Assembly: GCA_041586155.1 (NCBI GenBank)
Contig: JBFHAT010000002.1
Location: forward strand, 61,235 to 125,234
Source: JBFGJH01 sp041586155
GTDB taxonomy: Bacteria; Actinomycetota; Acidimicrobiia; Spongiisociales; JAENVV01
Length of the DNA stretch: 64,000 nucleotides
Direction: 5' to 3'
Shown: positions 51,325 through 59,556 of the stretch, one piece after another
How positions within the stretch are numbered: the first letter of the stretch is position 1
Layout: each line of letters begins with the position of its first letter
Translations under genes and position numbers: made by a program
Notes under the pieces: model-generated
What the model saw: only the letters and a program-made list of their open reading frames with translations
Told to the model about the DNA's origin: nothing
Database searches by the model: none

Positions 51325-52800
51325 ATGGACGTTCCACTGACCTTCGACGAGTTCAAAGCGTTGGCCGAGCGCTTTCCTGTCGTGCCTGTCTCCACCAAGG
51401 TGCTGGCCGATCGAGAGACACCGGTGTCCGCGTTCGAGAAGTTGGTCGGTGATGCGCCGGGATTTCTGTTGGAATCCGTGGAAGGTGGCGAATCGTGGGC
51501 GCGATGGAGTTTCATCGGCTGGGACCCCGCATTCACGCTGCTGACCGACGATGGTCAATGCCGGTTCGAGGGCCGCGTGACTCCAGAGGTGGATCCGTCG
51601 GATGATCCGCTGACCGTCCTCGAACGCGTCCTCTCCGCCTACCACGTGCCCGACTTGCCCGAACTGCCGCCGTTGCACACTGGCGCGGTCGGCTACCTCG
51701 GCTACGACATCGTCCGCTACGTCGAGCATCTGCCGAATCGGCCGCCCGACGATCTGGGACTACCGGAGATGCTCTGGATGTTCGCCGGCTCGGTTGCGGC
51801 ATTCGATCGATTCGAGCAGACGATCACCCTGGTCCGGAATGTCTTCGTCGGAGCCGATTCTGCCGCGGACTACGAGCTCGCCGTCGCCGACCTGACGGCG
51901 GCGGTCGCCGCTCTCGGTCAGTCAGCTCCGTATCAACCCGTCTCGGCCACGATGACTCATCCGCCTGACCTGACCGCCTTGGACAGCACGCTCGATCGGG
52001 CGGCGTTCGAGCAAGCGGTGAAGGTGGCCAAGGAACACATCCGACTGGGCGACGCGTTTCAAGTCGTCCTGTCACAGCGCCTGGGAGCTCATTTCGATGG
52101 GGACCCTTTCACCATCTACCGGGCCCTCCGGGTGATCAATCCGAGTCCGTTTCTCACCTTCTTGCGTCACCCTCGGGTGACGCTGGCCGGAGCGTCGCCG
52201 GAGCTGATGACCCGAGTCCGCGACGGCCTCGTCTATTCACGGCCAATCGCAGGCACGCGACCGCGTGGCGGGGATCCCGACGAGGACCAGCGCCTCGCAG
52301 ACGAGTTGCTTTCCGATCCCAAGGAGCGGGCGGAGCACGTGATGCTGATCGATCTCGCCAGGAACGACGTGGGACGAGTGTGCGAATTCGGGACCGTCGA
52401 GGTCGACGACCTGATGGTGATCGAGAAATACAGTCACGTCATGCACATCGTCTCGCAGGTCAGCGGGCGCCTCCGGTCAGACGTGAGCAGCGTCGACGTC
52501 ATTCGGGCGACCTTTCCGCACGGGACGGTGTCGGGCGCCCCCAAGGTGCGCGCCATGGAGATCATCGACGATCTCGAGCCGGTGGCGAGAGGGCCGTATG
52601 CAGGCGCCGTGGGCTACCTCGACTTCTCAGGCAACGTCGACACGGCCATCTGCCTCCGCACGGTCGTCGTCGCCAACGGGCGCGCCTGGATTCAGGCCGG
52701 TGCCGGCTTGGTGGCCGACAGTGATCCGACCCGCGAATATGAGGAGACGATGAACAAAGCAGCTGCGTCCTTGGCTGCGGTGGCGACGGCCCGGCCATGA
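51325..52800 (+). CDS. trpE: Anthranilate synthase component I
   Basis: Chorismate to anthranilate, first step of tryptophan synthesis. The protein is 491 aa. The N-terminal domain has VSTKVLADRETPVSAFEKL and the inhibitor-site motif FLLESVEGGESWARWSF, which suggests feedback control by tryptophan. The catalytic chorismate-binding domain has GDAFQVVLSQR near residue 242, RPIAGTRPRG near residue 310 and ATFPHGTVSGAPKVRAMEII near residue 395. TACCCT lies 11 nt before the ATG, giving a very short leader with no room for an attenuator. The glutaminase partner TrpG is not in the window. The stop overlaps ygfZ. Confidence 0.95.
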   Translation: MDVPLTFDEFKALAERFPVVPVSTKVLADRETPVSAFEKLVGDAPGFLLESVEGGESWARWSFIGWDPAFTLLTDDGQCRFEGRVTPEVDPSDDPLTVLERVLSAYHVPDLPELPPLHTGAVGYLGYDIVRYVEHLPNRPPDDLGLPEMLWMFAGSVAAFDRFEQTITLVRNVFVGADSAADYELAVADLTAAVAALGQSAPYQPVSATMTHPPDLTALDSTLDRAAFEQAVKVAKEHIRLGDAFQVVLSQRLGAHFDGDPFTIYRALRVINPSPFLTFLRHPRVTLAGASPELMTRVRDGLVYSRPIAGTRPRGGDPDEDQRLADELLSDPKERAEHVMLIDLARNDVGRVCEFGTVEVDDLMVIEKYSHVMHIVSQVSGRLRSDVSSVDVIRATFPHGTVSGAPKVRAMEIIDDLEPVARGPYAGAVGYLDFSGNVDTAICLRTVVVANGRAWIQAGAGLVADSDPTREYEETMNKAAASLAAVATARP

Positions 52801-53747
52801 GCCCGGCGAGCTACGGCGACACGACTGCCGAGTATGTGGCCGTTCACGACACGGCAGGCCTGATTCCCGGGCGCTACGACGTCGTACGGGTGGTCGGTGG
52901 GGACGCCGTCGGCTTCCTCCAGGACATCCTCAGTCAAGAGATCGCCGGTCTGGATCGTGGCGAGGTGGCGCGAAGCTTTCTTCTCCAGCCGCAGGGCAAG
53001 CTGGTCGCCTTGTTGTGGGTGTTGCGTGGCGACGAAGAGGTCATTCTCCTCGCCGATCCCGGGTACGGCGGTGCCACGTCCGACCAACTGCGCCGATTTC
53101 TGATCCGCGTCGACGCAACGGTCGACCAGGACGGCGAACCGGCCGGCGCCTTGGTCGGCCCTTCGGCGGCCCAAGCGCTGAGGCATGGCGGTCTTCCGAT
53201 GCCAGATCGAGGTTGGCAACGGGACGGAAACATCATCGTTGCTCGCCTCTCGCCCGCGGGCTCGTCAGATCGCTTTGCGATCATCGGCGCCCACGCCGAC
53301 ATGTCGGGACTTCCCATGGTGGGAGAGGTGGCTGCGACCGCGCTGCGAGTCGAGGCCGGTGAGCCGATGATGGGCATCGACGTGGACGAGCGGACCATTC
53401 CGCAGGAGACGGGCTTGGTCGCCGAGTCCGTGGCGTTCGACAAGGGTTGCTACCTCGGCCAGGAGCTGGTGGCGCGCATCGACAGTCGCGGTCATGTCAA
53501 CCGGCGCCTCGTAGCCGTTCAGGTGCTCACGAATGTGATGCCGCCGGCGGGAAGCGAGGTTGTCGCCGGAGACGATCGAGTCGTTGGCCATCTCACCTCG
53601 CCTGCCGAGTCGCTCGCCCTCCGCAGCCCGATCGGCCTCTGCTTGCTCCGACGCGAGGTGGAAATCGGTTCATCGGTGCAGCTCCGCTGGCCGGGTGGTA
53701 CGGCGCCCGCCCGGGTGCTCGAGGTTCCCGTCTTCACAGACTCTTGA
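52797..53747 (+). CDS. ygfZ: Folate-binding YgfZ/GcvT-like protein (Fe-S protein maturation or repair)
   Basis: A 316-aa relative of the glycine-cleavage T protein. The diagnostic cysteine motif is KGCYLGQELVARIDSRGHVN near residue 220, matching K-G-C-Y-x-G-Q-E. In E. coli, YgfZ uses folate to support certain Fe-S enzymes. The ATG overlaps the trpE stop (ATGA), so the two are translationally coupled though functionally unrelated. The end of the gene contains a perfect TTGACA (53744-53749) that might serve as -35 for the response regulator, but no matching -10 is seen. Confidence 0.9.
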   Translation: MSPASYGDTTAEYVAVHDTAGLIPGRYDVVRVVGGDAVGFLQDILSQEIAGLDRGEVARSFLLQPQGKLVALLWVLRGDEEVILLADPGYGGATSDQLRRFLIRVDATVDQDGEPAGALVGPSAAQALRHGGLPMPDRGWQRDGNIIVARLSPAGSSDRFAIIGAHADMSGLPMVGEVAATALRVEAGEPMMGIDVDERTIPQETGLVAESVAFDKGCYLGQELVARIDSRGHVNRRLVAVQVLTNVMPPAGSEVVAGDDRVVGHLTSPAESLALRSPIGLCLLRREVEIGSSVQLRWPGGTAPARVLEVPVFTDS

Positions 53748-53781
53748 CATTTCCCTTACACCGCCGTCGGGGATCGTGCCG

Positions 53782-54459
53782 ATGATCGAAGGTATGGCCG
53801 AACGAGGCACCATCGTGCTGATCGAGGACGAGGCGAGCATCGCGGAGATGTTGCGCTCCTTCTTTCGAGCTGAGGGGTATCGCTTGGTGTGGGCCGAGAC
53901 AGGCGAAGACGGCTTGAACCGAGTCGGAGAACGCAGCGTTCTGGCTGTGCTGCTCGATTTGAACCTGCCCGGGATCGATGGGATGGAGGTGTGTCGGAGA
54001 TTGCGGGCCCGTTCCGACGTCCCCATCATCATGTTGACCGCCCGTGACGACGAGATCGACAAGGTGTTGGGTCTGGAGCTCGGCGCCGACGACTATGTCA
54101 CGAAGCCTTTTTCGCCCCGTGAGCTGCTGGCAAGGGTACGGGCGGTGGCGCGCCGCGGGCTGGCCTCACCCGGCGATGTGATCACGGCCGGCAAGTGGAC
54201 GATCGACCGAGGCAGGCGGGCGGTGACGTCGGCCGAACGCCTGGTCCGGCTTACCGCCAAGGAGTTCGACCTGTTGTGGTATCTGGCCGAGCACGCCGGG
54301 CTGGTGATGACTCGCGCGCAGATCCTCGAAGCCGTGTGGGGCTTCGAGTACTTCGGGGAGACCCGAACGGTCGACGTGCACATCCGGCAGCTCCGCAAGA
54401 AGCTCGACGACATTCCCATCGAGACCCATTGGGGTGTCGGTTACCAACTCGACGCCTGA
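53782..54459 (+). CDS. OmpR/PhoB-family response regulator
   Basis: A 225-aa two-component regulator. The receiver domain (about residues 9-120) has acidic residues in LIEDE, the phospho-acceptor Asp59 in LLDLNLPG, Thr in MLTARDD and Lys in VTKPFSPRE. The winged-helix output domain follows, with LTAKEFDLLWYL and the recognition region TVDVHIRQLRKKL. Starts at 53782 or 53794 are possible; the first has a GGGGA 8 nt upstream. The stop overlaps its kinase by one base (TGATG). Its genes interrupt the tryptophan genes, and its target is unknown. Confidence 0.9.
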   Translation: MIEGMAERGTIVLIEDEASIAEMLRSFFRAEGYRLVWAETGEDGLNRVGERSVLAVLLDLNLPGIDGMEVCRRLRARSDVPIIMLTARDDEIDKVLGLELGADDYVTKPFSPRELLARVRAVARRGLASPGDVITAGKWTIDRGRRAVTSAERLVRLTAKEFDLLWYLAEHAGLVMTRAQILEAVWGFEYFGETRTVDVHIRQLRKKLDDIPIETHWGVGYQLDA

Positions 54460-55820
54460 TGCGCTGGAAGCTCTTCTGGAGCATCCTCGCGGCTTGCATG
54501 ACGTTGGTGGCGACGGTGACGGTGGCGGCGGAGATCGCCCAGCAGGCTGCAGCCCGCCAGCGCGAGTTCGAGTCTCTGGCATTGCAGGGCGCGGTGGTGG
54601 CCACTCGTCTGCAAGGAGTGGGGACGGAGGCGAGTCGATCGACGGCGAGGCGGGAACTGGCCGACTTCCTCGAGGGCGTCGAGGCCGGCACCGAGTTCGC
54701 CATCAGAGTGGGGCGATTGGCCGGTCCTTCCATCGAGTTCCTCAACGGGCGGTCTGGTTCGGTCGGCGAGGCTGCGGCGGCCGAGTTGCTCGCCGGCGAG
54801 ACCGTCATGACGCGGTCGCGATCGGGGACCAGGAGCGAGACGCTGACCGTGATGGCTCCGTTCGACTTCGACGGCTCGGTTGGGGTCGTCACCGTCCAGA
54901 GGGAGATCCGGCTCTGGTCGATCGGCTCGGTGGTGGCCACCTGGCGGATTCCGTTCTTGGTGGCGGTCATGGTCTCAGCGGTCGCGGCCATGCTGGTGGC
55001 GGGTCGTTTCACGCGGCGGCTCCGAGCGCTGGTGTCGGCCGTCGAGGGCTACGCGGCGGGTCGCAGGATCGAGGTCCCCGTGGCGGGGGCCGACGAAGTG
55101 GCCGAAGTGGCGGCGGCATTCAACTCTCTCTCGAAGCAGCTCGACGATGCTCGCGTGAGAGAACGGGAGTTCCTCATGGACGTCTCTCACGACCTTCGAA
55201 CCCCCCTGACCACGATCGTCGGCTACTCGGAGATGCTCGGCCGGCACGACGATCCGGCCACCGCCCGTGTCGGAGAAGCGCTGGCGCGGGAATCGCACAG
55301 ACTGAGCCGGCTGGTGGACGATCTCATGGTGCTCGGACGGCTGCAGGCGAGCCAGTTCGACGCGGTAGTAGACGATGTGGACCTTGCTCCCGTTGTCGAC
55401 ACCGCCGCACGCGGTCTGGCTGCGCGAGCGGCAGCCAAAGAAGTGTCGGTCGTGGCCGAGACGCATCCGACCCCCGTGAGAACGGATGCCGGACGAGTGA
55501 CCCAGATCCTCGGCAACCTGGCCGACAATGCGCTGCGCCACACCCCGGCAGGAGGGCGCATCGAGCTCTCGGTGCGGCCTGGTGCTGCAGGGGGCGCCGT
55601 CCTCACGGTGACCGACACGGGCAGCGGAGTGGCGGCCGACAGGCTCGCTCATCTGTTCGACCGTCTGACCGCTGGGCCGGAGCGTCCGGCCGGTTCGGGA
55701 CTTGGATTGGCCATCGTTCGTGCACTCGTCGATCTGCTGGGTGGAACCGTTCACGCCCACAACCGGGATGAAGGAGGGCTGGTGGTGACGCTGGAGCTTC
55801 CGGCTGCCCCGCCGGGCTGA
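54459..55820 (+). CDS. Sensor histidine kinase
   Basis: A 453-aa membrane kinase, partner of the regulator upstream. One membrane helix at about residues 8-27 and a second at about 165-185 enclose an outside sensor domain of about 135 residues with no recognised ligand motif. A HAMP domain follows (RFTRRLRALVSAVEGYAAG). The phospho-acceptor histidine is in FLMDVSHDLRTPLTTIVGY near residue 240. The ATPase boxes are N (NLADNALRHTP), G1 (DTGSGV) and G2 (GSGLGLAIVR). It ends 46 nt before trpC. Confidence 0.92.
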   Translation: MRWKLFWSILAACMTLVATVTVAAEIAQQAAARQREFESLALQGAVVATRLQGVGTEASRSTARRELADFLEGVEAGTEFAIRVGRLAGPSIEFLNGRSGSVGEAAAAELLAGETVMTRSRSGTRSETLTVMAPFDFDGSVGVVTVQREIRLWSIGSVVATWRIPFLVAVMVSAVAAMLVAGRFTRRLRALVSAVEGYAAGRRIEVPVAGADEVAEVAAAFNSLSKQLDDARVREREFLMDVSHDLRTPLTTIVGYSEMLGRHDDPATARVGEALARESHRLSRLVDDLMVLGRLQASQFDAVVDDVDLAPVVDTAARGLAARAAAKEVSVVAETHPTPVRTDAGRVTQILGNLADNALRHTPAGGRIELSVRPGAAGGAVLTVTDTGSGVAADRLAHLFDRLTAGPERPAGSGLGLAIVRALVDLLGGTVHAHNRDEGGLVVTLELPAAPPG

Positions 55821-55840
55821 GTGGCTGCGGGCTCTGGAGC

Positions 55841-55859
55841 ATTCGCCGGCGAATACCAT
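55841..55859 (+). promoter_or_regulatory. trpC promoter with a perfect 14-bp palindrome next to a leaderless -10
   Basis: ATTCGCCGGCGAAT (55841-55854) is a perfect 7+7 palindrome whose last base is the first base of the -10 hexamer TACCAT (55854-55859). The hexamer ends 7 nt before ATG 55867. The palindrome sits in the spacer between -35 and -10, the usual place for a repressor operator. No tryptophan repressor site of known type was recognised. Confidence 0.45.
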
Positions 55860-55866
55860 GACCGGG

Positions 55867-56634
55867 ATGATCGATGAAATCGTGGCGCGTGTCCGACAGG
55901 ACCTCGATCCGGGGCTGTTTCCGGATCTGAGGCGCGCCGTGTTGGAGCGAACCGACCTGCCGGCACCTCCGTCTTTGGCGACCGCGCTCTCGGCCCCCGG
56001 CCTGTCGGTGATCGCCGAGATCAAGAGACGGTCGCCCTCGCGAGGCCCAATCGATACGGCTCTCGATCCGTCGGCACACGCTCAGCGATACGTCGCCGGA
56101 GGCGCCGCCGCCGTGTCGGTGCTCACCGAGCGCGCATTCTTCGACGGGTCGCCCGAAGACCTGCAGCTGGTCGCGGCCGAGGTGGATGTGCCGGTGTTGC
56201 GCAAGGACTTCATCGTCCACCCGATGCAAGTGTGGGAGGCGAGATTGTGGGGAGCCTCTGCGGTGTTGCTCATCGTCGCAGCCCTGACCGATGATGCGCT
56301 GCACAGCCTCCTCGCCGAGGCCGGGCGCCTCGGCATGGAAGCTCTCGTCGAGGTGCACGACGAGGCGGAGCTGGATCGAGCACTGTCTCAGGGAGCCTCG
56401 ATCGTCGGGGTCAACAACCGCGACCTGACGACCTTCGAGGTCCAACTCGAGACGAGTGAGCGACTGGCGGTTGCCCTCGGTGACGAGGCCGTGAAGGTTG
56501 CCGAAAGCGGCATTTGGACGGCCGACGACGCAGCACGCATGGCATCGGTCGGGTTCGACGCCGTGCTCGTCGGGGAAGCGCTCGTCCGGTCGGACCACCC
56601 CGAGCTCCTGATCGAGGCACTGCGATGTGGGTGA
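55867..56634 (+). CDS. trpC: Indole-3-glycerol-phosphate synthase
   Basis: Closes the indole ring in tryptophan synthesis. The protein is 255 aa, a TIM barrel. Motifs are VIAEIKRRSPSRGPID near residue 43, the KDFIVHPMQVWEARLWGA segment near residue 110 and VGVNNRDLTTFEV near residue 177, which include the catalytic lysines and glutamates. ATG 55867 is preferred over ATG 55858 because the latter lies inside the TACCAT -10 hexamer; the two differ by only three residues. It overlaps trpF by 10 nt. Confidence 0.94.
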   Translation: MIDEIVARVRQDLDPGLFPDLRRAVLERTDLPAPPSLATALSAPGLSVIAEIKRRSPSRGPIDTALDPSAHAQRYVAGGAAAVSVLTERAFFDGSPEDLQLVAAEVDVPVLRKDFIVHPMQVWEARLWGASAVLLIVAALTDDALHSLLAEAGRLGMEALVEVHDEAELDRALSQGASIVGVNNRDLTTFEVQLETSERLAVALGDEAVKVAESGIWTADDAARMASVGFDAVLVGEALVRSDHPELLIEALRCG

Positions 56635-57221
56635 AGATCTGCGGGATCACGAACCCCGCCGACGCAGAGGCGGCGGTCGAGGCCGGGGCCGATGCCGTGG
56701 GAGTAGTGCTCGCCGAGTCGCCGCGCAGGGTCACCGTCGACCGTGCGGGCGCGCTGATCGAGAGCCTCCCGATTGCGGCCTTTCTGCTCACCGTCGACGA
56801 ACCGGTGGCCACGGTCCTCGATTGGGCGACCCGCACGAAGGCCTCCGGCGTCCAGCCGTACGGCGCCCACGCCGCAGAGGTGGCGAGAGCGGCGATCGAA
56901 GCCGGGCTATCGGTGCTCCGTCCTGTTCGGGTTCATGAGCAACGCCCCGACATCGACGGGATACCCCGCGATGAGACCGTGTTGCTCGACGCCGGGTCGG
57001 CAATCGTCTGGGGTGGCTCCGGTCGGGTGTTCGACTGGTCGCTGGCCGCGGGCCTCGGGCGACCCTTCGTTCTCGCCGGCGGCTTGACTCCCTCAAACGT
57101 CGAGACCGCAGTTAGCCTGTGCCGCCCGGCCGGTGTGGATGTCTCCTCCGGGGTGGAGGCAGCCCCGGGTCGCAAGGATCACGCCAAGATCGTGGCGTTC
57201 GTCGAAGGAGCTCGCGCATGA
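56625..57221 (+). CDS. trpF: Phosphoribosylanthranilate isomerase
   Basis: Amadori rearrangement step of tryptophan synthesis. The protein is 198 aa, a TIM barrel. The N-terminus MWVKICGIT holds the catalytic cysteine, and the C-terminal motif FVLAGGLTPSNVETAV with GVDVSSGVEAAPGRKDHAKI is diagnostic. Many actinobacteria lack trpF and use the bifunctional PriA; a dedicated gene is therefore notable here. The ATG lies inside trpC and the stop overlaps trpB (ATGA). Confidence 0.94.
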   Translation: MWVKICGITNPADAEAAVEAGADAVGVVLAESPRRVTVDRAGALIESLPIAAFLLTVDEPVATVLDWATRTKASGVQPYGAHAAEVARAAIEAGLSVLRPVRVHEQRPDIDGIPRDETVLLDAGSAIVWGGSGRVFDWSLAAGLGRPFVLAGGLTPSNVETAVSLCRPAGVDVSSGVEAAPGRKDHAKIVAFVEGARA

Positions 57222-58390
57222 CCAAACTCGACCGGCCGGACGAGCGTGGTCGGTTCGGAGCGTTTGGAGGGCGATATGCCCCCGAGACCTTGATGCCGGC
57301 CCTGGACGAGCTGGAGCGGTCGTTCGAGAAGGCCTGGGCGGACCCCACGTTCGTCTCCCGCTATCACCGATTGCTGGAGGACTACGTGGGGCGGCCGACC
57401 CCATTGCACCGTGCGCCTCGGCTGAGTGAGCGGCTCGGTGTTGATGTCCTGCTCAAACGCGAGGATCTCGCCCACACCGGCGCTCACAAGATCAACAATG
57501 CGCTCGGTCAGGGCTTGCTGTGCCAGGTGATGGGCAAAGAGCGCATCATCGCCGAGACCGGAGCGGGCCAGCATGGCGTCGCCACCGCCACGGCCGCCGC
57601 ATTGCTGGGGCTCGAATGCCGGGTCTACATGGGCGAAAAGGACATCGAGCGGCAAGCACTCAACGTGTTCCGCATGCGCTTGCTCGGAACGGAGGTGGTG
57701 GCGGTTCGGAGCGGTGCGGGCACGCTGAAGGACGCAGTGAACGAGTCGATGCGGGCGTGGGTCTCGTCCGTCGAGGACACTCACTACATCATCGGGTCGG
57801 TGGTGGGACCCCATCCCTTTCCGTGGATCGTGCGCGAGTTCCAACGGATCATCGGAGACGAATGCTTGCGACAACTGGGCGCCGATCTGCCTGACGTGGC
57901 CGTGGCATGCGTCGGCGGTGGCTCGAACGCCATCGGCATGTTCTATCCGCTGGCCGGCACCGGCGTGGAACTGGTCGGGGTCGAAGCCGGCGGTCGGGGG
58001 ATCGCCTCAGGCGAACATGGAGCATCGATCGGGGCGGGCAGCCCCGGGGTGCTTCACGGCAGTCACACATATCTCCTCCAAGACGCCGATGGTCAAGTGC
58101 TCGAAGCCCATTCCATCTCGGCCGGGCTCGACTATCCGGGCGTCGGCCCGGAGCATGCCTACTTCGCCGAGACGGGTCTGGCGCGCTACGAGTCCGTGAC
58201 GGACGAGGAGGCCCTCGATGCCGTCGAGCTGCTGGCGTCCACGGAAGGGATCATCCCGGCGCTCGAGTCGGCGCACGCCATCGCCTGGGTCCACCGGGAG
58301 GCCTCGGCGCTCGCAGGCCGGTCGGTGCTGATCAACCTGTCGGGGCGAGGCGACAAGGACGTGCAGCAGATCATCGAGCATCGTTCGTGA
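57218..58390 (+). CDS. trpB: Tryptophan synthase beta chain
   Basis: Joins indole and serine to make tryptophan; PLP enzyme that forms the alpha2-beta2 complex with TrpA. The protein is 390 aa. The PLP lysine is Lys91 in HTGAHKINNALGQ, AETGAGQHGVATA follows near residue 112, and the phosphate-binding loop GGGSNAIGMFY lies near residue 230. The motif LNLSGRGDKD near the end reads LINLSGRGDKDV. This is the standard TrpB1 type. It overlaps trpF and trpA by 4 nt each. Confidence 0.96.
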   Translation: MTKLDRPDERGRFGAFGGRYAPETLMPALDELERSFEKAWADPTFVSRYHRLLEDYVGRPTPLHRAPRLSERLGVDVLLKREDLAHTGAHKINNALGQGLLCQVMGKERIIAETGAGQHGVATATAAALLGLECRVYMGEKDIERQALNVFRMRLLGTEVVAVRSGAGTLKDAVNESMRAWVSSVEDTHYIIGSVVGPHPFPWIVREFQRIIGDECLRQLGADLPDVAVACVGGGSNAIGMFYPLAGTGVELVGVEAGGRGIASGEHGASIGAGSPGVLHGSHTYLLQDADGQVLEAHSISAGLDYPGVGPEHAYFAETGLARYESVTDEEALDAVELLASTEGIIPALESAHAIAWVHREASALAGRSVLINLSGRGDKDVQQIIEHRS

Positions 58391-59181
58391 GTCGTCGTCA
58401 GCTCGAGGAGCTGTTCGCGTCCGCCCGGGCCGAGCGCCGGGCGCTCTTCCTTCCGTTCATGACCGCAGGGCTGCCCGATCCGGAATCATCCGTCGGCATC
58501 TTCGAGGCCATGGATTCCGCCGACGGGTATGAGGTGGGGATCCCCTATTCCGATCCGCTGATGGACGGTCCGACGATCCAGGAAGCGGGCCAGCGTGCCC
58601 TGCGCGCCGGCACCGACCTGGCGGGCGGTTTGGACATCGCGTCGGGCGTGGTGGCGAGCACGGGAAAGCCGGCGCTCATCATGACGTACTCGAATGTCAT
58701 TTTTCAGGTCGGACCCGAGCGGTTCGCCAAGAGGTCGGCGGCAGCCGGAGCAGCGGGGGTCATCGTGGCCGATCTCCCCCTCGAGGAATCTATCCCGATA
58801 CGAGACGCCCTGAACGAGGCCGGCGTGGGGATGGTGTTGTTCGTGGCGCCAACCACGACCGACGAGCGTATCGAACGGGTTGCGGCCGCCGAGCCGCTCT
58901 TCATCTACGGGGTCGCCGAGATGGGAGTCACGGGCGAGAGGGAGGAATCGGGAGGACGCATCGCCCGGCTCAGCGAGCGGGTCAGAAGAGTCACGGACAC
59001 GCCACTCGTGCTGGGCGTTGGCATCACGACACCCGACCATGCCAAGGCCGCCGCCCTGCACGGCGATGGGGTCATCGTCGGCAGTGCACTGGTCCGTCGA
59101 GTCCTCGACGCGCCCACTCCGGAAGCGGCGCGGGCGGCCGTGGCTGCGGACGCCAAGATGTTCGCTGCTGCGCTGCGCTGA
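58387..59181 (+). CDS. trpA: Tryptophan synthase alpha chain
   Basis: Releases indole from indole-glycerol phosphate and channels it to TrpB. The protein is 264 aa, a TIM barrel. FLPFMTAGLPDPESS near residue 20 and YEVGIPYSDPLMDGPTIQEA near residue 48 carry the catalytic Glu and Asp. The usual G-x-T-G motif near residue 180 reads MGVTGEREESGG. GTG 58387 overlaps the trpB stop. This ends the trp segment; a large hairpin lies 55 nt downstream. Confidence 0.94.
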   Translation: MSRRQLEELFASARAERRALFLPFMTAGLPDPESSVGIFEAMDSADGYEVGIPYSDPLMDGPTIQEAGQRALRAGTDLAGGLDIASGVVASTGKPALIMTYSNVIFQVGPERFAKRSAAAGAAGVIVADLPLEESIPIRDALNEAGVGMVLFVAPTTTDERIERVAAAEPLFIYGVAEMGVTGEREESGGRIARLSERVRRVTDTPLVLGVGITTPDHAKAAALHGDGVIVGSALVRRVLDAPTPEAARAAVAADAKMFAAALR

Positions 59182-59462
59182 AGTCGCCCGCATGCGTCGA
59201 ACCGCGCCCCTGGCGCCCGGCGCCGATCGAGACGCGCAACGACCATCCGCCGTTTGGTACTGACCGTCTCGTCCTAGGGAGTGGGGGGAGTGGGGATCGG
59301 CGAAACAGTCCGGTCGGATGGTCGTTGCTGCCGGTATTGTATCGCACCGCGCCGCTCGTGCACGTGTAGACCCGTAAGAAGTATTTGTGAGCATTCAACC
59401 GCGCTCTGCGGCCGAGAACGATGAGGCACGCGTCTGATAACCTCAACCCTTCCTGGACCCCG
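59182..59462. other. 281-nt intergenic region between trpA and tRNA-Leu
   Basis: I support no protein gene here. It contains the 93-nt hairpin (59236-59328). A TATTGT (59335-59340) could be a -10 for something rightward. A GATAAC near 59435 may be the -10 of the tRNA gene. Confidence 0.4.
59236..59328. ncRNA. 93-nt hairpin with a perfect 14-bp closing stem and G-rich loop
   Basis: GCAACGACCATCCG (59236-59249) is exactly matched in reverse complement at 59315-59328. Inside, GG(T)ACTG can pair with CAGTCC after a small internal loop. The apical part holds a G-rich run GGGAGTGGGGGGAGTGGGG (59277-59295). No T-run follows, so it is not a classical terminator of the trp genes. It could be a small RNA, a processing signal or a palindromic repeat. 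It lacks the SRP RNA and 6S RNA signatures I know. Confidence 0.4.
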
Positions 59463-59548
59463 GCCGGGATGGCGGAATGGTAGACGCGACGGACTCAAAA
59501 TCCGTTGTCCGAAAGGACGTGTGGGTTCGAGTCCCACTCCCGGTACCA
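59463..59548 (+). tRNA. tRNA-Leu, anticodon CAA
   Basis: An 86-nt class II tRNA with a long variable arm (GTCC-GAAA-GGAC). The anticodon stem is ACGGA/TCCGT with loop CTCAAAA, anticodon CAA at 59496-59498. The T-loop is GTTCGAG and the CCA end is encoded. The acceptor stem is GCCGGGA/TCCCGGT, which leaves a G1-U72 wobble where most tRNA-Leu have G-C. It decodes UUG. Confidence 0.95.
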
Positions 59549-59556
59549 TCGGGCAC

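Noticed and set aside
59277..59295. G-quadruplex as a stand-alone feature
   Set aside because: Only three separated G-runs are clear, and the segment is better treated as part of the larger hairpin.
59236..59328. SRP RNA (4.5S) or 6S RNA identity for the hairpin
   Set aside because: The SRP apical GGTCAGG...GGAAGGAAGCAGCC signature and the 6S open-bubble layout are absent.
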